Below, in pieces: positions 34,864 through 44,678 of a DNA stretch of 64,000 nt. The stretch is from contig JAAVTG010000142.1 of NCBI GenBank assembly GCA_011947345.1, positions 248,001-312,000 on the forward strand, in the 5' to 3' direction. Made by a program: the position numbers and the translations under genes. Position 1 is the first letter of the stretch, and every line of letters starts with the position of its first letter. The stretch is from Phytophthora quininea. Its lineage: Eukaryota > Oomycota > Peronosporomycetes > Peronosporales > Peronosporaceae. Below the pieces are notes generated by a model, which was given only the letters and a program-made list of their open reading frames with translations, had not been told where the DNA came from and made no database searches.

Positions 34864-37052
34864 TCACGACAGTGAGACGCTCGGGTACGGCGAGATGTAG
34901 CCGCAGTCGCCACGACGGCCCAGTCCGCCGGCGCCGTCCGAGCTGAGGAAATACGGGAAGCAAGAGCAAACGCCGGTCGAGCGGTCTGCGGTGGAAGGTG
35001 CAGGTTAGCTCAGTAGCAAATTGCCAGCAACGCTGAGTAGGCAACAACGTACCGCAGACGCCTCGAGAAGAGCACTCGATGTTGGCTTTAGTGCCCTTGA
35101 CAGACTCCGCCACAGTTAATGAGGCCGTGCTGGAAGTGAGCGTGAGTGCTGACGTGTCCACGCTGAGTAGTGGCAAGGCTCCCTGCATGAACGTGAACTC
35201 GATCATCGTGGCTGCATCAAGACGCAATCCGATCAGTACCGAGCAGAAGGAGAAGATCGGTTCAAGTCACATACTGACGGGAGTGGCTGCACAGACGGTC
35301 GTAGCGCTGCCAGCAAAAGTTACCGTGGCAGTTCGCACGCTATCGAGCGTCTGGAGTGTCGATTGGACCTGTGAAGCTGGAGCGTTGAATGGAATCACCG
35401 CCGTTGTTTTCCCTCGAAACGTGAGTGTGAACACTCCTCCGTCCGCCGTGCATGTGAGAGTTTGGATCTCGTTCACTTTTCCGACTTCGAAGGGATCGGC
35501 GCCGCGTGGGCACATTCGCATGTAGCAGTTGTGGCCCTCAGTGAAATCGCCGTACGCGTTTTCGTACGGCCCAAAGTAGTCGTTGGTGATGCAGTCGCAG
35601 CCCTGGACCTTCGTGGCGTCCCAAGTGGCTAGCGTGTTTGGCGTGGCGCCGTAAGTCACCCCCAGCGGATTGCCCTGCGGGTCTGTCGCCTCTGCAGCAA
35701 GCGTCTGAATAGTTTTGCACGTGCCTCGACCACTGCAGATTGTTCCTGCCACCGTCGACGTGCCAGTAGGACAACTGAGTAAAGCGCAAGCGGACCCAGT
35801 GAACGGCGCGAGGCAGGTGCAGACTCCCGTGCCTGTGTTGCACGAACCTCGAGCAGCACACGAGGCCATAGCGTGAGCAGTGTTCGGAGCAGTAGCACCG
35901 TCGAACCACGCGGCTGCCTTGGGACAATCGCGCAACGAGCAGTCGTGGCCCGAGTAGCCAGCATTGCACGTGCAAGTTGTGGGTGTCCCTGGCAGGCAGG
36001 AGCCTTGGCCATCGCAAGCGCCGTAGTTTGTGGTAGGACAAGCGGCAGCCCCGATTGAAACCCGCAATCTCCGAGAGTGCCTTGGGAAGCAACAAGTGCG
36101 CCATCCCCGCTGGAAAAGCCGATTGCACATTTGCACACACCCGCAGATAGATCGCAGAAGCCGTGGTTGGAGCAATAGACGTTCTCTCGTGTACCAGTGA
36201 CGGTCGTCGCGATCGTGACTGTGGCGCCATTCGAGAGATTGTTCGCCACTCTTAACGATGGTAAATTGCCAGGGTTGTTGGTGAATGTAATCGTGGTGGT
36301 GGCGCCTGCTGCGGAGCAGAGCGTGCTGCCGGTGACGGCAACTCCGTAGATATTGTCCAAAGCTTCCAGTGCGGTCGCAAGGTTCGCTGCCGTAGCAGTC
36401 GGTGCCAGATTCGCAGTCACCCGACCACGAAACGATAGCGCGAATGTGCCAGTGCAGGAACTGCACGTGCAAGTGACCGTCTGCACCTCATTAACCTGCC
36501 CAACAGTGAGCGGGTCGTCGCCCTTCGGACACTCCCGCAGAGAACAGTCGAAGCCCGTGTAGCCTGGGTCGCACTGGCAGCCCATGATCTTGTCGGCATC
36601 CCAGAGCGAATACGTGGTGCTCACGAAAAGTTGCGGTCGTCCTGCAGCGCGGCCGCTTCTCGCATGCTGACGCAGCGCCCATTTCCGGAGCAGGCATTGG
36701 GGCAGGACAGCCGTTCGCATGCGAACCCTTCAAAGCCAACTTCGCACGCGCAAACTCCAGTGGATCGATCGCAGCGCCCCATGTTCGAGCACTCCGCGGG
36801 CTGGTGTGCTGCGTCGATTCCCCAGGCTCGATCCACCCAGGCCAAGCCCATGGGGCAAAGTAACGAAGCGCAGGTGACCCCGCCATAACCAGGGAAGCAA
36901 GTACATCGGCCGGTTGAACCTTGGCATGCTCCGTGGCCACTGCATCCACCGTCGCAAGTGAATCCGAGAGCGACTTGGCCGCCGTGAGCTCCCAACAGGA
37001 AGAGCAGAACCAGGAGGTGGTGACCGTGCATGGCTGAAATCGATGTGCCCAT
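34864..37052 (-). CDS. Secreted EGF-like multidomain protein (frameshifted twice)
   Basis: Extracellular Cys-rich protein. The start at 37052 gives a signal peptide (HHLLVLLFLLGAHGG). EGF-like units follow: GCSGHGACQGSTGRCTCFPG, CSNMGRCDRSTGVCACEVGF, CSGNGRCVS. Then come two copies of a ~190-residue module: a CDPGYTG..CSLRECPKG unit, a beta-rich stretch beginning VNEVQTVTC or VNEIQTLTC, and a closing EGF unit. Between them are CTCNAGYSGHDCSLRDCPK and CTCLAPFTGSACALLSCPTG. Two introns are clear: 35212-35274 and 34986-35052. The last exon ends RSTGVCSCFPYF..GDCGY. Frame breaks at about 36631-36636 and at the C run 36049-36052 each fit one missing base. Function unknown. Surface adhesion or matrix is an inference. 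Confidence 0.8.
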
Positions 37053-37062
37053 TTGCGGAGGG

Positions 37063-38271
37063 TCACTCGATTCGTCTCCGAAACTTGCGATGCTTTTGTC
37101 GTGGAGTCTCTGATTCTGCCGCTTGTTGCGGCTTACAAGGTAGTGATGGTGCTTTGTGCATTTGGTCCGACTGAGGGTGCGGCTTTGAATTTCGCTTTCT
37201 TCCTTTCCCAAGCTTCGACTTCTCGGTATCCGCAAATGTCGACAGCGTTTGGATGAGTCCCGCCATTAAGTCGTTGTACTTGTATGTGTGACCGTCGTCG
37301 TCATCGTTCACAGTGCTCTCGTCGTCCCTGAATTCTGCGTCGTCGCCGCAATAATTCAAGGTCGTTGTGACGGGAGCGTTTACTGTTGCCTTGTCTTGAT
37401 GGATCAAAGGCAACGCGTCAATGCTTGTCGTCGATCTGGGCGAATGACGAATTCGCTTCACCTGCCATGGTCGTGGCGGGGTGCAGCTTTTATGGGGGTG
37501 TTTAGCTGTGGAATGGTGCGCGGCTGGAGGAAAGTTGGTCTCCCAGTGGTCAGATGCATCACGCGAAGGCAACAAACTCACAGGCTTTTTCTTTCTGTGT
37601 TGTCTTCGATGACGAGGAGGAGTTTTGCCAGATAATCTCGTCTCGTTGCCTCCACAATCAGGTTTGATGCTGAGCAAGGGCAATGGAAATGGTGGATGAA
37701 TTTTCTTTGGGGCCTGTATGGGCCCAGCAGGGGCAGTCAATGGCTCGCCAACGTTCGGCAAGTGCAATTGTGGTGAAGACATGCTGTCTGACGCTGACGA
37801 GTGTCGCCTCGGTCCATCGTCTTCCAGCTCGCTGGCAGATCCCCCATCGAACGATGCGGAGACTACTGAAATGATGCCTGCTTCCCGAGGCACATTTGCT
37901 GCCAAAGCTGCTGCGACTGCCTTCATTCGGCGCTCGCGCCCAAGCGCAGCAATGGCAGCATTGCCGTCTTTGAGAGCTGTCGGTCGTGGTCTTGGGTCTG
38001 CAGGTTTTGTGGCAGCTACCGGTAGTTGAGGATCTCTTCGCTTTCGTCGTTGAGGTTTATCAACGTTCTGGCGTTGCTTTGGTGGTGGTGCCGGTGGATT
38101 GTTCACGGTCGAGGCCGAACTCGAATGGGATGAATCCTGCTTGGACTTCCGCCTGTGTTTCTTGTCCGCCTTGGCGCGCCTGCTGTCTCGGTTTAAAAGC
38201 TCTTCGTCGAAATCGCCACCTCCCCAGCCGCAAATGCCGTCACCAGCGGGGTCTTCCGCGCCGCTAGTCAT
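37063..38271 (-). CDS. Basic, low-complexity hypothetical protein
   Basis: Intact 402-codon frame. The protein is rich in Lys, Arg, Pro, His and Ser with bipartite-type basic clusters (RRAKADKKHRRKSKQ, PQRRKRRDP) that could act as nuclear localisation signals. Near the C-terminus an acidic run (ESTVNDDDDG) is followed by a short hydrophobic helix (YNDLMAGLIQTLSTFAD). No domain recognised. It starts divergently from nothing obvious and ends only 11 bp above the EGF-protein start, so the two genes are tightly packed on the same strand. Confidence 0.6.
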   Translation of the reverse strand: MTSGAEDPAGDGICGWGGGDFDEELLNRDSRRAKADKKHRRKSKQDSSHSSSASTVNNPPAPPPKQRQNVDKPQRRKRRDPQLPVAATKPADPRPRPTALKDGNAAIAALGRERRMKAVAAALAANVPREAGIISVVSASFDGGSASELEDDGPRRHSSASDSMSSPQLHLPNVGEPLTAPAGPIQAPKKIHPPFPLPLLSIKPDCGGNETRLSGKTPPRHRRQHRKKKPVSLLPSRDASDHWETNFPPAAHHSTAKHPHKSCTPPRPWQVKRIRHSPRSTTSIDALPLIHQDKATVNAPVTTTLNYCGDDAEFRDDESTVNDDDDGHTYKYNDLMAGLIQTLSTFADTEKSKLGKGRKRNSKPHPQSDQMHKAPSLPCKPQQAAESETPRQKHRKFRRRIE

Positions 38272-38340
38272 CGGCCCAAAAACTATTATATCTCAAAGCA
38301 CACAAATAGCCAAAATGGGTATACAGTGAGGCAAATAACA

Positions 38341-39648
38341 TTAGTTGGAACCAGAGTGTCTGGTAGTGGCGTCTTCTTCCGGTTCGCTTTCAGTTTGGTT
38401 GCTTGTGCGAGGTGTCGGGTTTTCTGCTGGGTCGTCTACCTCGCATGGACCATAATCCTCCAACGCTGGGTTCTGAGCGTCGAACTCGTCGGCGTCGACG
38501 ATTTCGAAGGCAGCAGCCTTGTCACGGTTGCTGAAGGGTCTGAGTAGGCCGTCTCGGGTCTGGGCTCCGATGAACCAGCGACGGAGGCGCAGACTCTGCA
38601 GCTCCCCGCCCCACCCAAGCTCGAACTTGAAGCCGCGCTTGGACTGCAGCGTGCGTCGTCGAGAGAGCTTGAGCGCTGTCGCACTGGCAGACAGCGCGTG
38701 CCCAGGCTGTTCAAAGTCGACGAACTCCACCTTGACGTAGTTGTAGGCCGAGACCTGCACCTGCAGCTTCAGAGCCGTGGGTTTCTGTCGGAAAGCCCAG
38801 TCCTTCTCGGTCGGGTCGTCTGCCACCAGGTACAAGGCGTCGCCGAGGCGCTTGGCGAATCTGCCGCTGTCCTTGAGCTTCAAATACACGCGCTTCCCAC
38901 TGAGACGCTGCAGCTGCCTGTTCTTCTCTAGCGCCTGCGTCTTGATCGTTTCCAACTGGAGCGACAACTGCTCCAGCACCTGCGCAGACTTGGCCGCCGA
39001 CGTCAGGAACGGCACCTTGGTCTCCGTCCTGGAGAGAAGCTGCTTGGACCAGCCCACGCCGGTCGTGCACCACAGAGCCACGTGCTCGCAGTTGAGCGAC
39101 AGGATGCTGAAATGTCCCTGTCCGAGGCCCAGCAGGAAGCGGCAGCGAGCGAGCACCACGGGCGGCGCGTCGGCTCGCGCGCGGTGCACTTCTCCCAGCA
39201 GCGAGGAGGCTTCGGCCACCAGGGACGAGTTGTACTGCACGCGCCGCATGTCCTGCAGCGGCCGCAGGTTCAGGAACTCGGTGAGTGTCGTGAGCAGGAA
39301 GCGCGAGTCCTTCTGCGACTCCCGGAAGCCAGTCTTGCGCGACCACACGTGCGCAACCGTGATGTCGTCCATATTGGCGCCGGTCGCGAACACGACGCCG
39401 TGGTGCGTGTATCGGAACGGCCAGCGACTGGTGTCCCAAATGCAGATGTGGTCAGCGGCCCGGAGGCTGCTCACGTCCTGCACGGCGCACGTGTTCATGG
39501 CGGGCGACGACGGACGCGACCAAGTGAGCGCTACGTGCGAGATTCCAAAGTGGCATAATAGCACTTGAGCTTGAGGCGACTTGACCAGTTTCGCCTCTTC
39601 TTCGACGCCGCCTAGCCCTATTGTTGCACCGCAGGTGGTTGTCCACAC
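38341..39648 (-). CDS. LRAT-domain (NlpC/P60-superfamily) protein
   Basis: Intact 435-residue protein. Residues about 60-200 form an LRAT-type domain: ADHICIWDTSRWPFRYTHHG carries the catalytic His region and SLNCEHVALWCTTG the conserved NCEH catalytic cysteine. LRAT-domain proteins are thiol acyltransferases or phospholipases acting on membrane lipids. The following ~230 residues include a coiled coil (about 215-245) and a beta-rich region with YLKLKDSG, then an acidic disordered tail. Activity on a particular lipid cannot be predicted. Start is the first methionine at 39648. The Fanzor pseudogene begins upstream. Confidence 0.75.
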   Translation of the reverse strand: MWTTTCGATIGLGGVEEEAKLVKSPQAQVLLCHFGISHVALTWSRPSSPAMNTCAVQDVSSLRAADHICIWDTSRWPFRYTHHGVVFATGANMDDITVAHVWSRKTGFRESQKDSRFLLTTLTEFLNLRPLQDMRRVQYNSSLVAEASSLLGEVHRARADAPPVVLARCRFLLGLGQGHFSILSLNCEHVALWCTTGVGWSKQLLSRTETKVPFLTSAAKSAQVLEQLSLQLETIKTQALEKNRQLQRLSGKRVYLKLKDSGRFAKRLGDALYLVADDPTEKDWAFRQKPTALKLQVQVSAYNYVKVEFVDFEQPGHALSASATALKLSRRRTLQSKRGFKFELGWGGELQSLRLRRWFIGAQTRDGLLRPFSNRDKAAAFEIVDADEFDAQNPALEDYGPCEVDDPAENPTPRTSNQTESEPEEDATTRHSGSN

Positions 39649-39837
39649 CGCAATCGAGCGCTGTTCGAGCTGCTCTTCGAGCTGTGGCTCTCGTGGGAGT
39701 TATCAGCGGCGAGCAGGAGGCTGTGGTGGAGTTTGCTAACGAACTAGTGCTCTCGGAGATGGCGAAGCTGAGCAGGACTGCTACTAGCGCCGAACGCCAA
39801 TCTTTGCAGACGAAGGGTGAGACGGTTCCATACTAGA

Positions 39838-40477
39838 GCTTCTTCTGGGTCTCATCTACGACGAGCGCCGCGCCCACGAGTACTGGCTGAAGAAGCTCTT
39901 TCCGCGGTATGAGGAGCTGGTGAACCAGCAACCATCGTTCAAGACAGCTTCGCCGACCCGGTACTTGGAGCGCCTGCACATTGTATGGTCTACTCTGAAC
40001 ATGGTGCTCGGATTCTGCGCGACAAAACCCTTCCGAACATGGCGCTTCACCATGGCCCGCTTCAAACGGAAGACTGTAGCAGAATTTGCTGCTCGAATTG
40101 TGCCTCGAGCTGACACCGACGTCTGCGTCGCCTGTGGAAACTGGAGATCACAAAAGGCAATGACAGGCCACATGCATGTTCCGGTGCGCGCCATGGTGCA
40201 GGATCTGAAGAAGAGAGCTACTATCATTCCTGTCGATGAGTTCAACACGAGCAAGTTGTGCTCGAACTGCTTCCAAGCCATGGACGGCGCGCCCCTCCGC
40301 GAGGCCGGCACCTCGACAAGAAGCCCTCGCGCAATGTTCGGCAATGCAAAACCAAGCCTGCCGAGCGTCGTGCTGGGAACGAGTCGTCAACGCAGCAAAA
40401 ATATGTGGCAGCTTGGATTGAAGCAGATCCGACACCAGCCGCGCACAGCGCAGTTTGTGCGTCGAACTCGTCGCTAG
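39838..40477 (+). pseudogene. Fanzor (eukaryotic TnpB-like nuclease) C-terminal fragment
   Basis: Remnant of an RNA-guided nuclease of the TnpB/Fanzor family, a transposon-linked gene. The frame from 39838 reads LLLGLIYDERRAHEYW, RYLERLHIVWSTLNMVL, KPFRTWRFTMARFKRK, then VCVACGNWRSQKAMTGHMHV. VDEFNTSKLCSNC follows, the RuvC-II glutamate plus first zinc pair. After that the frame slips three times by one base (about 40305-40330, 40355-40362, 40395-40400), giving VRQCKTKP, CRASCWERVVNAAK, and NMWQLGLKQI. The RuvC-III motif normally reads RDVNAA. Here the catalytic Asp is Val (RVVNAA), a substitution not explained by indels. The N-terminal half and RuvC-I Asp were not found, so the copy is 5'-truncated. 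A possible leftover lies at 39621-39836. Confidence 0.68.
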
Positions 40478-40822
40478 TCAAGTCAAGAATCGTGGGAACG
40501 AGGTCGACTCACCATCGCTGCCCAGCCCAGTCGCTCAACGGCTTCTCAGTGAGCCCGGACGCGCCACGGCCAGGCGGTCCCCTCGACCAAACGCAAGCCC
40601 ACTCGGTACAAGTCCGAACGTAGAAGCATAGTTGAACTGTGTTAATACCAAAGGAACAGCACGCGGTTCTTACGTGCTTCCAAGACCTACACATTTCAAT
40701 GACGAAGAGTTGCGAGGTTGGTTGGACTTGTACTGCCATGTTTTGAATGTAGCCATCTGCATTCAACCGTCATCGTCTCCATCGTCCATTGCGCAACGTT
40801 CCCTTCCGCGGCGTCATCCCCC
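40478..40822. other. Interval between Fanzor remnant and transporter
   Basis: Contains the Fanzor right flank and the transporter promoter. In TnpB/Fanzor systems the guide RNA overlaps the 3' end of the gene and the transposon right end, so any such element would lie here. I could not define an inverted repeat or a structured RNA by eye. Confidence 0.3.
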
Positions 40823-42119
40823 ATGGCCTCCGGCGAGCTGTCTCCGCTGCTGCGCACCACGAGCGCGGCGCTCAGCCCGTCGCAAAGTCCCTGCAGTCGT
40901 CGCTCCCGACCTTCATCCAGACGCGTGCACCGGGCCACACGGAGGAAGGCTCGGCTTTCTCGTCCTTCCTGGGGCTGGCCACCACCATGACGGGCGCCTG
41001 CGTGCTGACGTTGCCCGGAGTGCTGCAGGCCGCGGGGCCGCTGCCGGCCCTGCTGCTGTTCCTGGGGAGCGCCTGGCTGGCCTTCCACGCCTGCGAGATG
41101 CTCAGCGTGTGCTGCGACGCCTCCTGCGAGTTCTCGTACGAGGCACTGAGCTCTCGACTCTTCGGCGCCGCCGGCGTCTGGGCCGTGCGGCTGCTGACAC
41201 TGGCGTTGCTGTTCGGCGCCATCGTGAGCTACATGGTCATCGCCATGGACCTGTTCGAGCCCTTCCTGCAGGGCGTCCTGAGCCGCCGCACCATCAGCCT
41301 CGTCTTCATGCTCGTGGCCATCCCGCTTTGCCTGCCCGAGACCATCCACGAGCTGCGCTTCGCCAACATGCTGGTGCTGCTGTGTCTACTCTACATCCTC
41401 GTGGCGCTCACGATCCGCACGGTGCAGGACGACCCCGATTTTGTCGCCAAGATCCCGCGCAATCCGGCGGACGAGTTCGACTCGGAGCTCGCGGCGCTAG
41501 CCTACGTGCTCCCCATCGTCACGCTGAGCTTCGTGTGCCAGCTCAATGTGCCGCGGGCATATCAGGAGATTCACGATAAGACGCAGATGACTCACGTGCA
41601 CAAGGCGCTGGTCGGCTGGGGCCTCGTTATCTACCTGCTGTTCGCATACCTGGGCTATGCCTGCTTCCACGGGCAGCCCCGAGCGACGTTCTGACTGGAT
41701 TCGCGGCGGACGACATGCTCATCAACGGCGCAAGGCTGGCGCTGGGGACCAGCATGGTGCTCAAGACGCCCATGACCTTCCAGCCTCTGCGTCAGCTCGT
41801 AGAAATCTGCTGCCTCGGCCACGACCGAGAGAGTCTCCCGTTCCGCACCGCCATCACCGTCGTCTTCCTGCTGGTCGCGCATCTCTTCTCGATATCCTCG
41901 CGCAACTTGGGCATCGTCATGTCCTTCGTGGGCTCCGTGGCAGGCAACTTGCTGGCTCTCACGGTGCCGGGGCTCTTCTTGTACGAGGTGTCGCGCGGCT
42001 ATCTGGTGGAGCGTGACGCTTTCTACTCGCCACGGTTGGCGCTGATCTTCGCGTACGCTGGAGCGGTCTTTGCGGCGGCCTCGCTCACTTACCTCTCGTA
42101 CAACGCGCTCGTGGGCTGA
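40823..42119 (+). CDS. AAAP-family amino-acid transporter (frameshifted twice)
   Basis: Polytopic permease of the amino acid/auxin family. The ATG at 40823 opens a short hydrophilic N-terminus (ASGELSPLLRTTSAALSPSQ). After a break at the A run near 40884 it continues with GLATTMTGACVLTLPGVLQA, the first helix, and about ten more helices, including AGVWAVRLLTLALLFGAIVS, ISLVFMLVAIPLCLPE and ALAYVLPIVTLSFVCQLNVP. A second break at about 41681 leads to MLINGARLALGTSMVLKTPM and the last three helices. Both breaks fit one missing base. It is distinct in sequence from the transporter at 10.5-12.1 kb, which lies in the same superfamily. Substrate unknown. Confidence 0.85.
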
Positions 42120-42237
42120 TCTGTGAGTAGTATTCATCTCGGCCCTGTATCCTTTTAGACGCAAGCACTACATAAGCAACGCAGTGGGAAGCAAGCAGGA
42201 ACAGCGATCAACTAAGTAATTGTCGCCTCTTGCGAGT

Positions 42238-43278
42238 CTATTTCATGCCGCAGCCCATGAGCTTCTTGTTGAAGCCCTCACGACTTTTATGCTGTTTACT
42301 GCGCATCAGTTTGACGGTGCTGCACACGTTGCAGAATCGTCCTTGGTCCTTGTCTTTCAAGGTCGCGTTGGGGCCGTCGGCGGTGGCGCTGCGGATGTCC
42401 GACGCCTTCTGTGAGCAGTTCTTGCAGACCGCGCGGCCGCACAGCGCGCAGTCCTTCAGCGAGTCCAGCAGACCTCTGGGATTCCGGCAGATTTTGCAGC
42501 TGCCGCGCACGATATCCGATGGCGCCGCCTGGGACCCCTCCGTCATGAAGCACACGAGCTTGACCAGCATCTTCTTGGGGACAACGTCGCTCACCATGAC
42601 ACCGTTGTGGTCGGGCACGTTGATGGACGCGCCGCCCTGCACCAGCGCAGCCGCGATCTCGCCCAGCTCCCGCTCCACTGCCATGTGCAGGTACGTGGTG
42701 CCGCTCACCAGCTCGTTCAGCGTCGTGGCGGGCACTCCGGATCGCGGACTGGATCCGGAGGGCGACAGCGGCGCCTTGCCTTGCCGCAGCTTGTCCACCA
42801 GCAGCTTGGTGATCGTAGATGGGGTCTCCGGCCTCGCCGTCAGGATGTGGATGGCCAGCGGTGTCTGACCACGCACGTTGGTGGCGCACGGGTTGGCGCC
42901 CAGGTTGAGCAGCAGCTCCACCAGGTCGGCGGCGTTGGGCTTGGAGCTGCTGGCGGCGAAGTGCAGCGCCGTGTTGCAGTGGCGGTCGCCGGCGTTGAGG
43001 TGGTCCGCCAGCCGCGGCAGCTTGGCCAGCGCGCGCAGCACGTCGAAGTGGCCCTTCTTGGCCGCGATGTGCAGCGCGCTCTGCTGGTTCTTGCGGTCCC
43101 GCAGCGCCAGGATGCCGGCGGACGAGGTGGCGCTCATGCGGCGCGCCGGCTCGTCGTCGCCGCTGAAGGATCCGCCGCTGGACGTGGAGCTCGAGCTGTC
43201 GCAGTCCTCGAGGTCGTAGCCGTACTTTTGCAGCGTGGCGATGAGCAGCTTGGCCTTGGCGGCTTCCTTCTCGTCCAT
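42238..43278 (-). CDS. Ankyrin-repeat protein with C-terminal FYVE-like zinc finger
   Basis: Intact 346-residue protein. Residues about 60-240 hold four or so ankyrin repeats (SALHIAAKKGHFDVLRALA, NTALHFAASS, GQTPLAIHIL, TTYLHMAVERE). Residues about 275-330 form a Cys-rich finger: CKICRNP, CALCGRAVCKNC and FCNVC, a FYVE/RING-like arrangement of four Cys pairs. It lacks the RRHHCR signature of lipid-binding FYVE domains, so lipid binding is doubtful. Likely a cytoplasmic scaffold. Start at 43278 is the first methionine. Upstream is the divergent gene at 43537. Confidence 0.8.
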   Translation of the reverse strand: MDEKEAAKAKLLIATLQKYGYDLEDCDSSSSTSSGGSFSGDDEPARRMSATSSAGILALRDRKNQQSALHIAAKKGHFDVLRALAKLPRLADHLNAGDRHCNTALHFAASSSKPNAADLVELLLNLGANPCATNVRGQTPLAIHILTARPETPSTITKLLVDKLRQGKAPLSPSGSSPRSGVPATTLNELVSGTTYLHMAVERELGEIAAALVQGGASINVPDHNGVMVSDVVPKKMLVKLVCFMTEGSQAAPSDIVRGSCKICRNPRGLLDSLKDCALCGRAVCKNCSQKASDIRSATADGPNATLKDKDQGRFCNVCSTVKLMRSKQHKSREGFNKKLMGCGMK

Positions 43279-43536
43279 GGTGGGCGTCTAGACTGGAGGA
43301 TTCGGGACTGGGCGATGGGGCTCTGGAGGCTGCTGCTGCTGGGGACAGGCAAGCACCACGCACGGATCAAGAGGAGCAGAGATAGCCAGGGAAACTCGCT
43401 GGGCGAATTTTTGTGTGAGCTCCCGATACAAGCGTGCTTGAGTTTAAAGATAGCTCGAGCCGATCCGATTGGATGAAAGGACGTCACGATCTCACGCTCG
43501 TGTCCAGGCGTTTTCCATCAGACAGCGAGCGACAAC

Positions 43537-44628
43537 ATGGCGTTGTGGGAGCAGGCCACCCAGGCGCCCTGGGCCGCGCTCTGGGCGCGCTACGACGAAG
43601 TCCTGAAGGCGCAGCAGGTGAGCAACTCGCCTGGCATGCATTCTGCCGAGTTGCTGACGCGTCTGTCTCCCCCGAGCAGCAGAAGGAACTCGTGACGCTG
43701 GACGCCTGGTATCTGGACACCCTTCCGGCGATTGTGCGCGCCCGCGAGCCGCAGCCGTACACGACGCAGCCGGAATTGGTGAAGCTCATGGAGTGGAAGC
43801 TCAAGAAGGGCAAGTGGTGCGTCTGAGCGGAGAGAGGGAAGGGCAGAAGGAGCTCTCTGGACTGATACGCGGACGATCCATCGACTGGTGTCTGCAGGCG
43901 GCCGCAACTGATGAAGTTCGTGACCAGCCTGAGCGACGACGACGTGAAGCAGGCGTCCACGGAGGCGCTGCGGCTCATCAAGAACGGGGACCTGCGCACC
44001 GCCACGGAAGCGCTCTGCACTTTGAAAGGGGTATTTTATACTGTTGGCAACTGTGTTGGTGCTGATATGGCAGATGTGGTTCTGGTTTACTGACATGCAG
44101 GCTGCTGCTAGGTTGGGCCAGCCACGGCGTCGGCGGTGCTGGCGGCGTACGATGGCAGCGTGCCGTTCATGGCGGACGAGGCGCTGGAAGCGATTGCTGG
44201 TGTGTTCCAGTCGCGTTTACTATGGGGATCATGATGGAACGAGTGTAAACTAACGTGGAGCTCATCTAGGGATCATCGGCTCGCGGAAATACACGCTCCC
44301 GCATTTCCTCAGCTTTACGAAGGAGCTTCGCGCCAAGGCCAAGTGGCTGAATGAGCAACGTGCAGCAAATGACGAGGATTCCGCCAACGAGTGGACCGCA
44401 CAGCGCGTGCAGCTGTGTCTCTACGCTGAAGCCCACGACAGAAACACGCCTGCCTCTTCAATTGATAAGACGAAGAAAGATGCGAAGCGGAAGCGGCCGA
44501 CGCCAGCAGCTTCTGCTAAGAAGGATGACACAATTAAGCCGCAGAACAAGCAAGAACAAAATTCCACCACTAGCGACGCTGCTCCAGTACGTAGGTCGCT
44601 GAGGAAACGCCAGCGAGCGACTGAATGA
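43537..44628 (+). CDS. Conserved eukaryotic protein with GVGPATAS helix-hairpin-helix motif (5 exons)
   Basis: My model is join(43537-43617, 43680-43816, 43898-44030, 44112-44199, 44270-44628), 265 aa, with no frameshift. All four introns are GT..AG, 62-81 nt. Splicing joins conserved blocks: LDAWYLDTLPAIVRAR, WKLKKGKW then RPQLMKFVTSL, and ALCTLKG then VGPATASAVLAAYD. That last block is a helix-hairpin-helix-like DNA-backbone contact. A Lys/Arg-rich tail (RRSLRKRQRATE) could direct it to the nucleus. This family is widespread in fungi and protists but, as far as I know, uncharacterised. A nucleic-acid role is inference. Confidence 0.8.
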
Positions 44629-44678
44629 GGACGCGACACAATGAATGGACGATTGCTTCAACTTCAGCAGTAAAGGGT

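Noticed and set aside
42296..43363. Long alternative frame over the ankyrin/FYVE gene
   Set aside because: Arg/Gly/Gln-rich composition typical of a GC-rich shadow. The ankyrin and Cys motifs are in the other frame.
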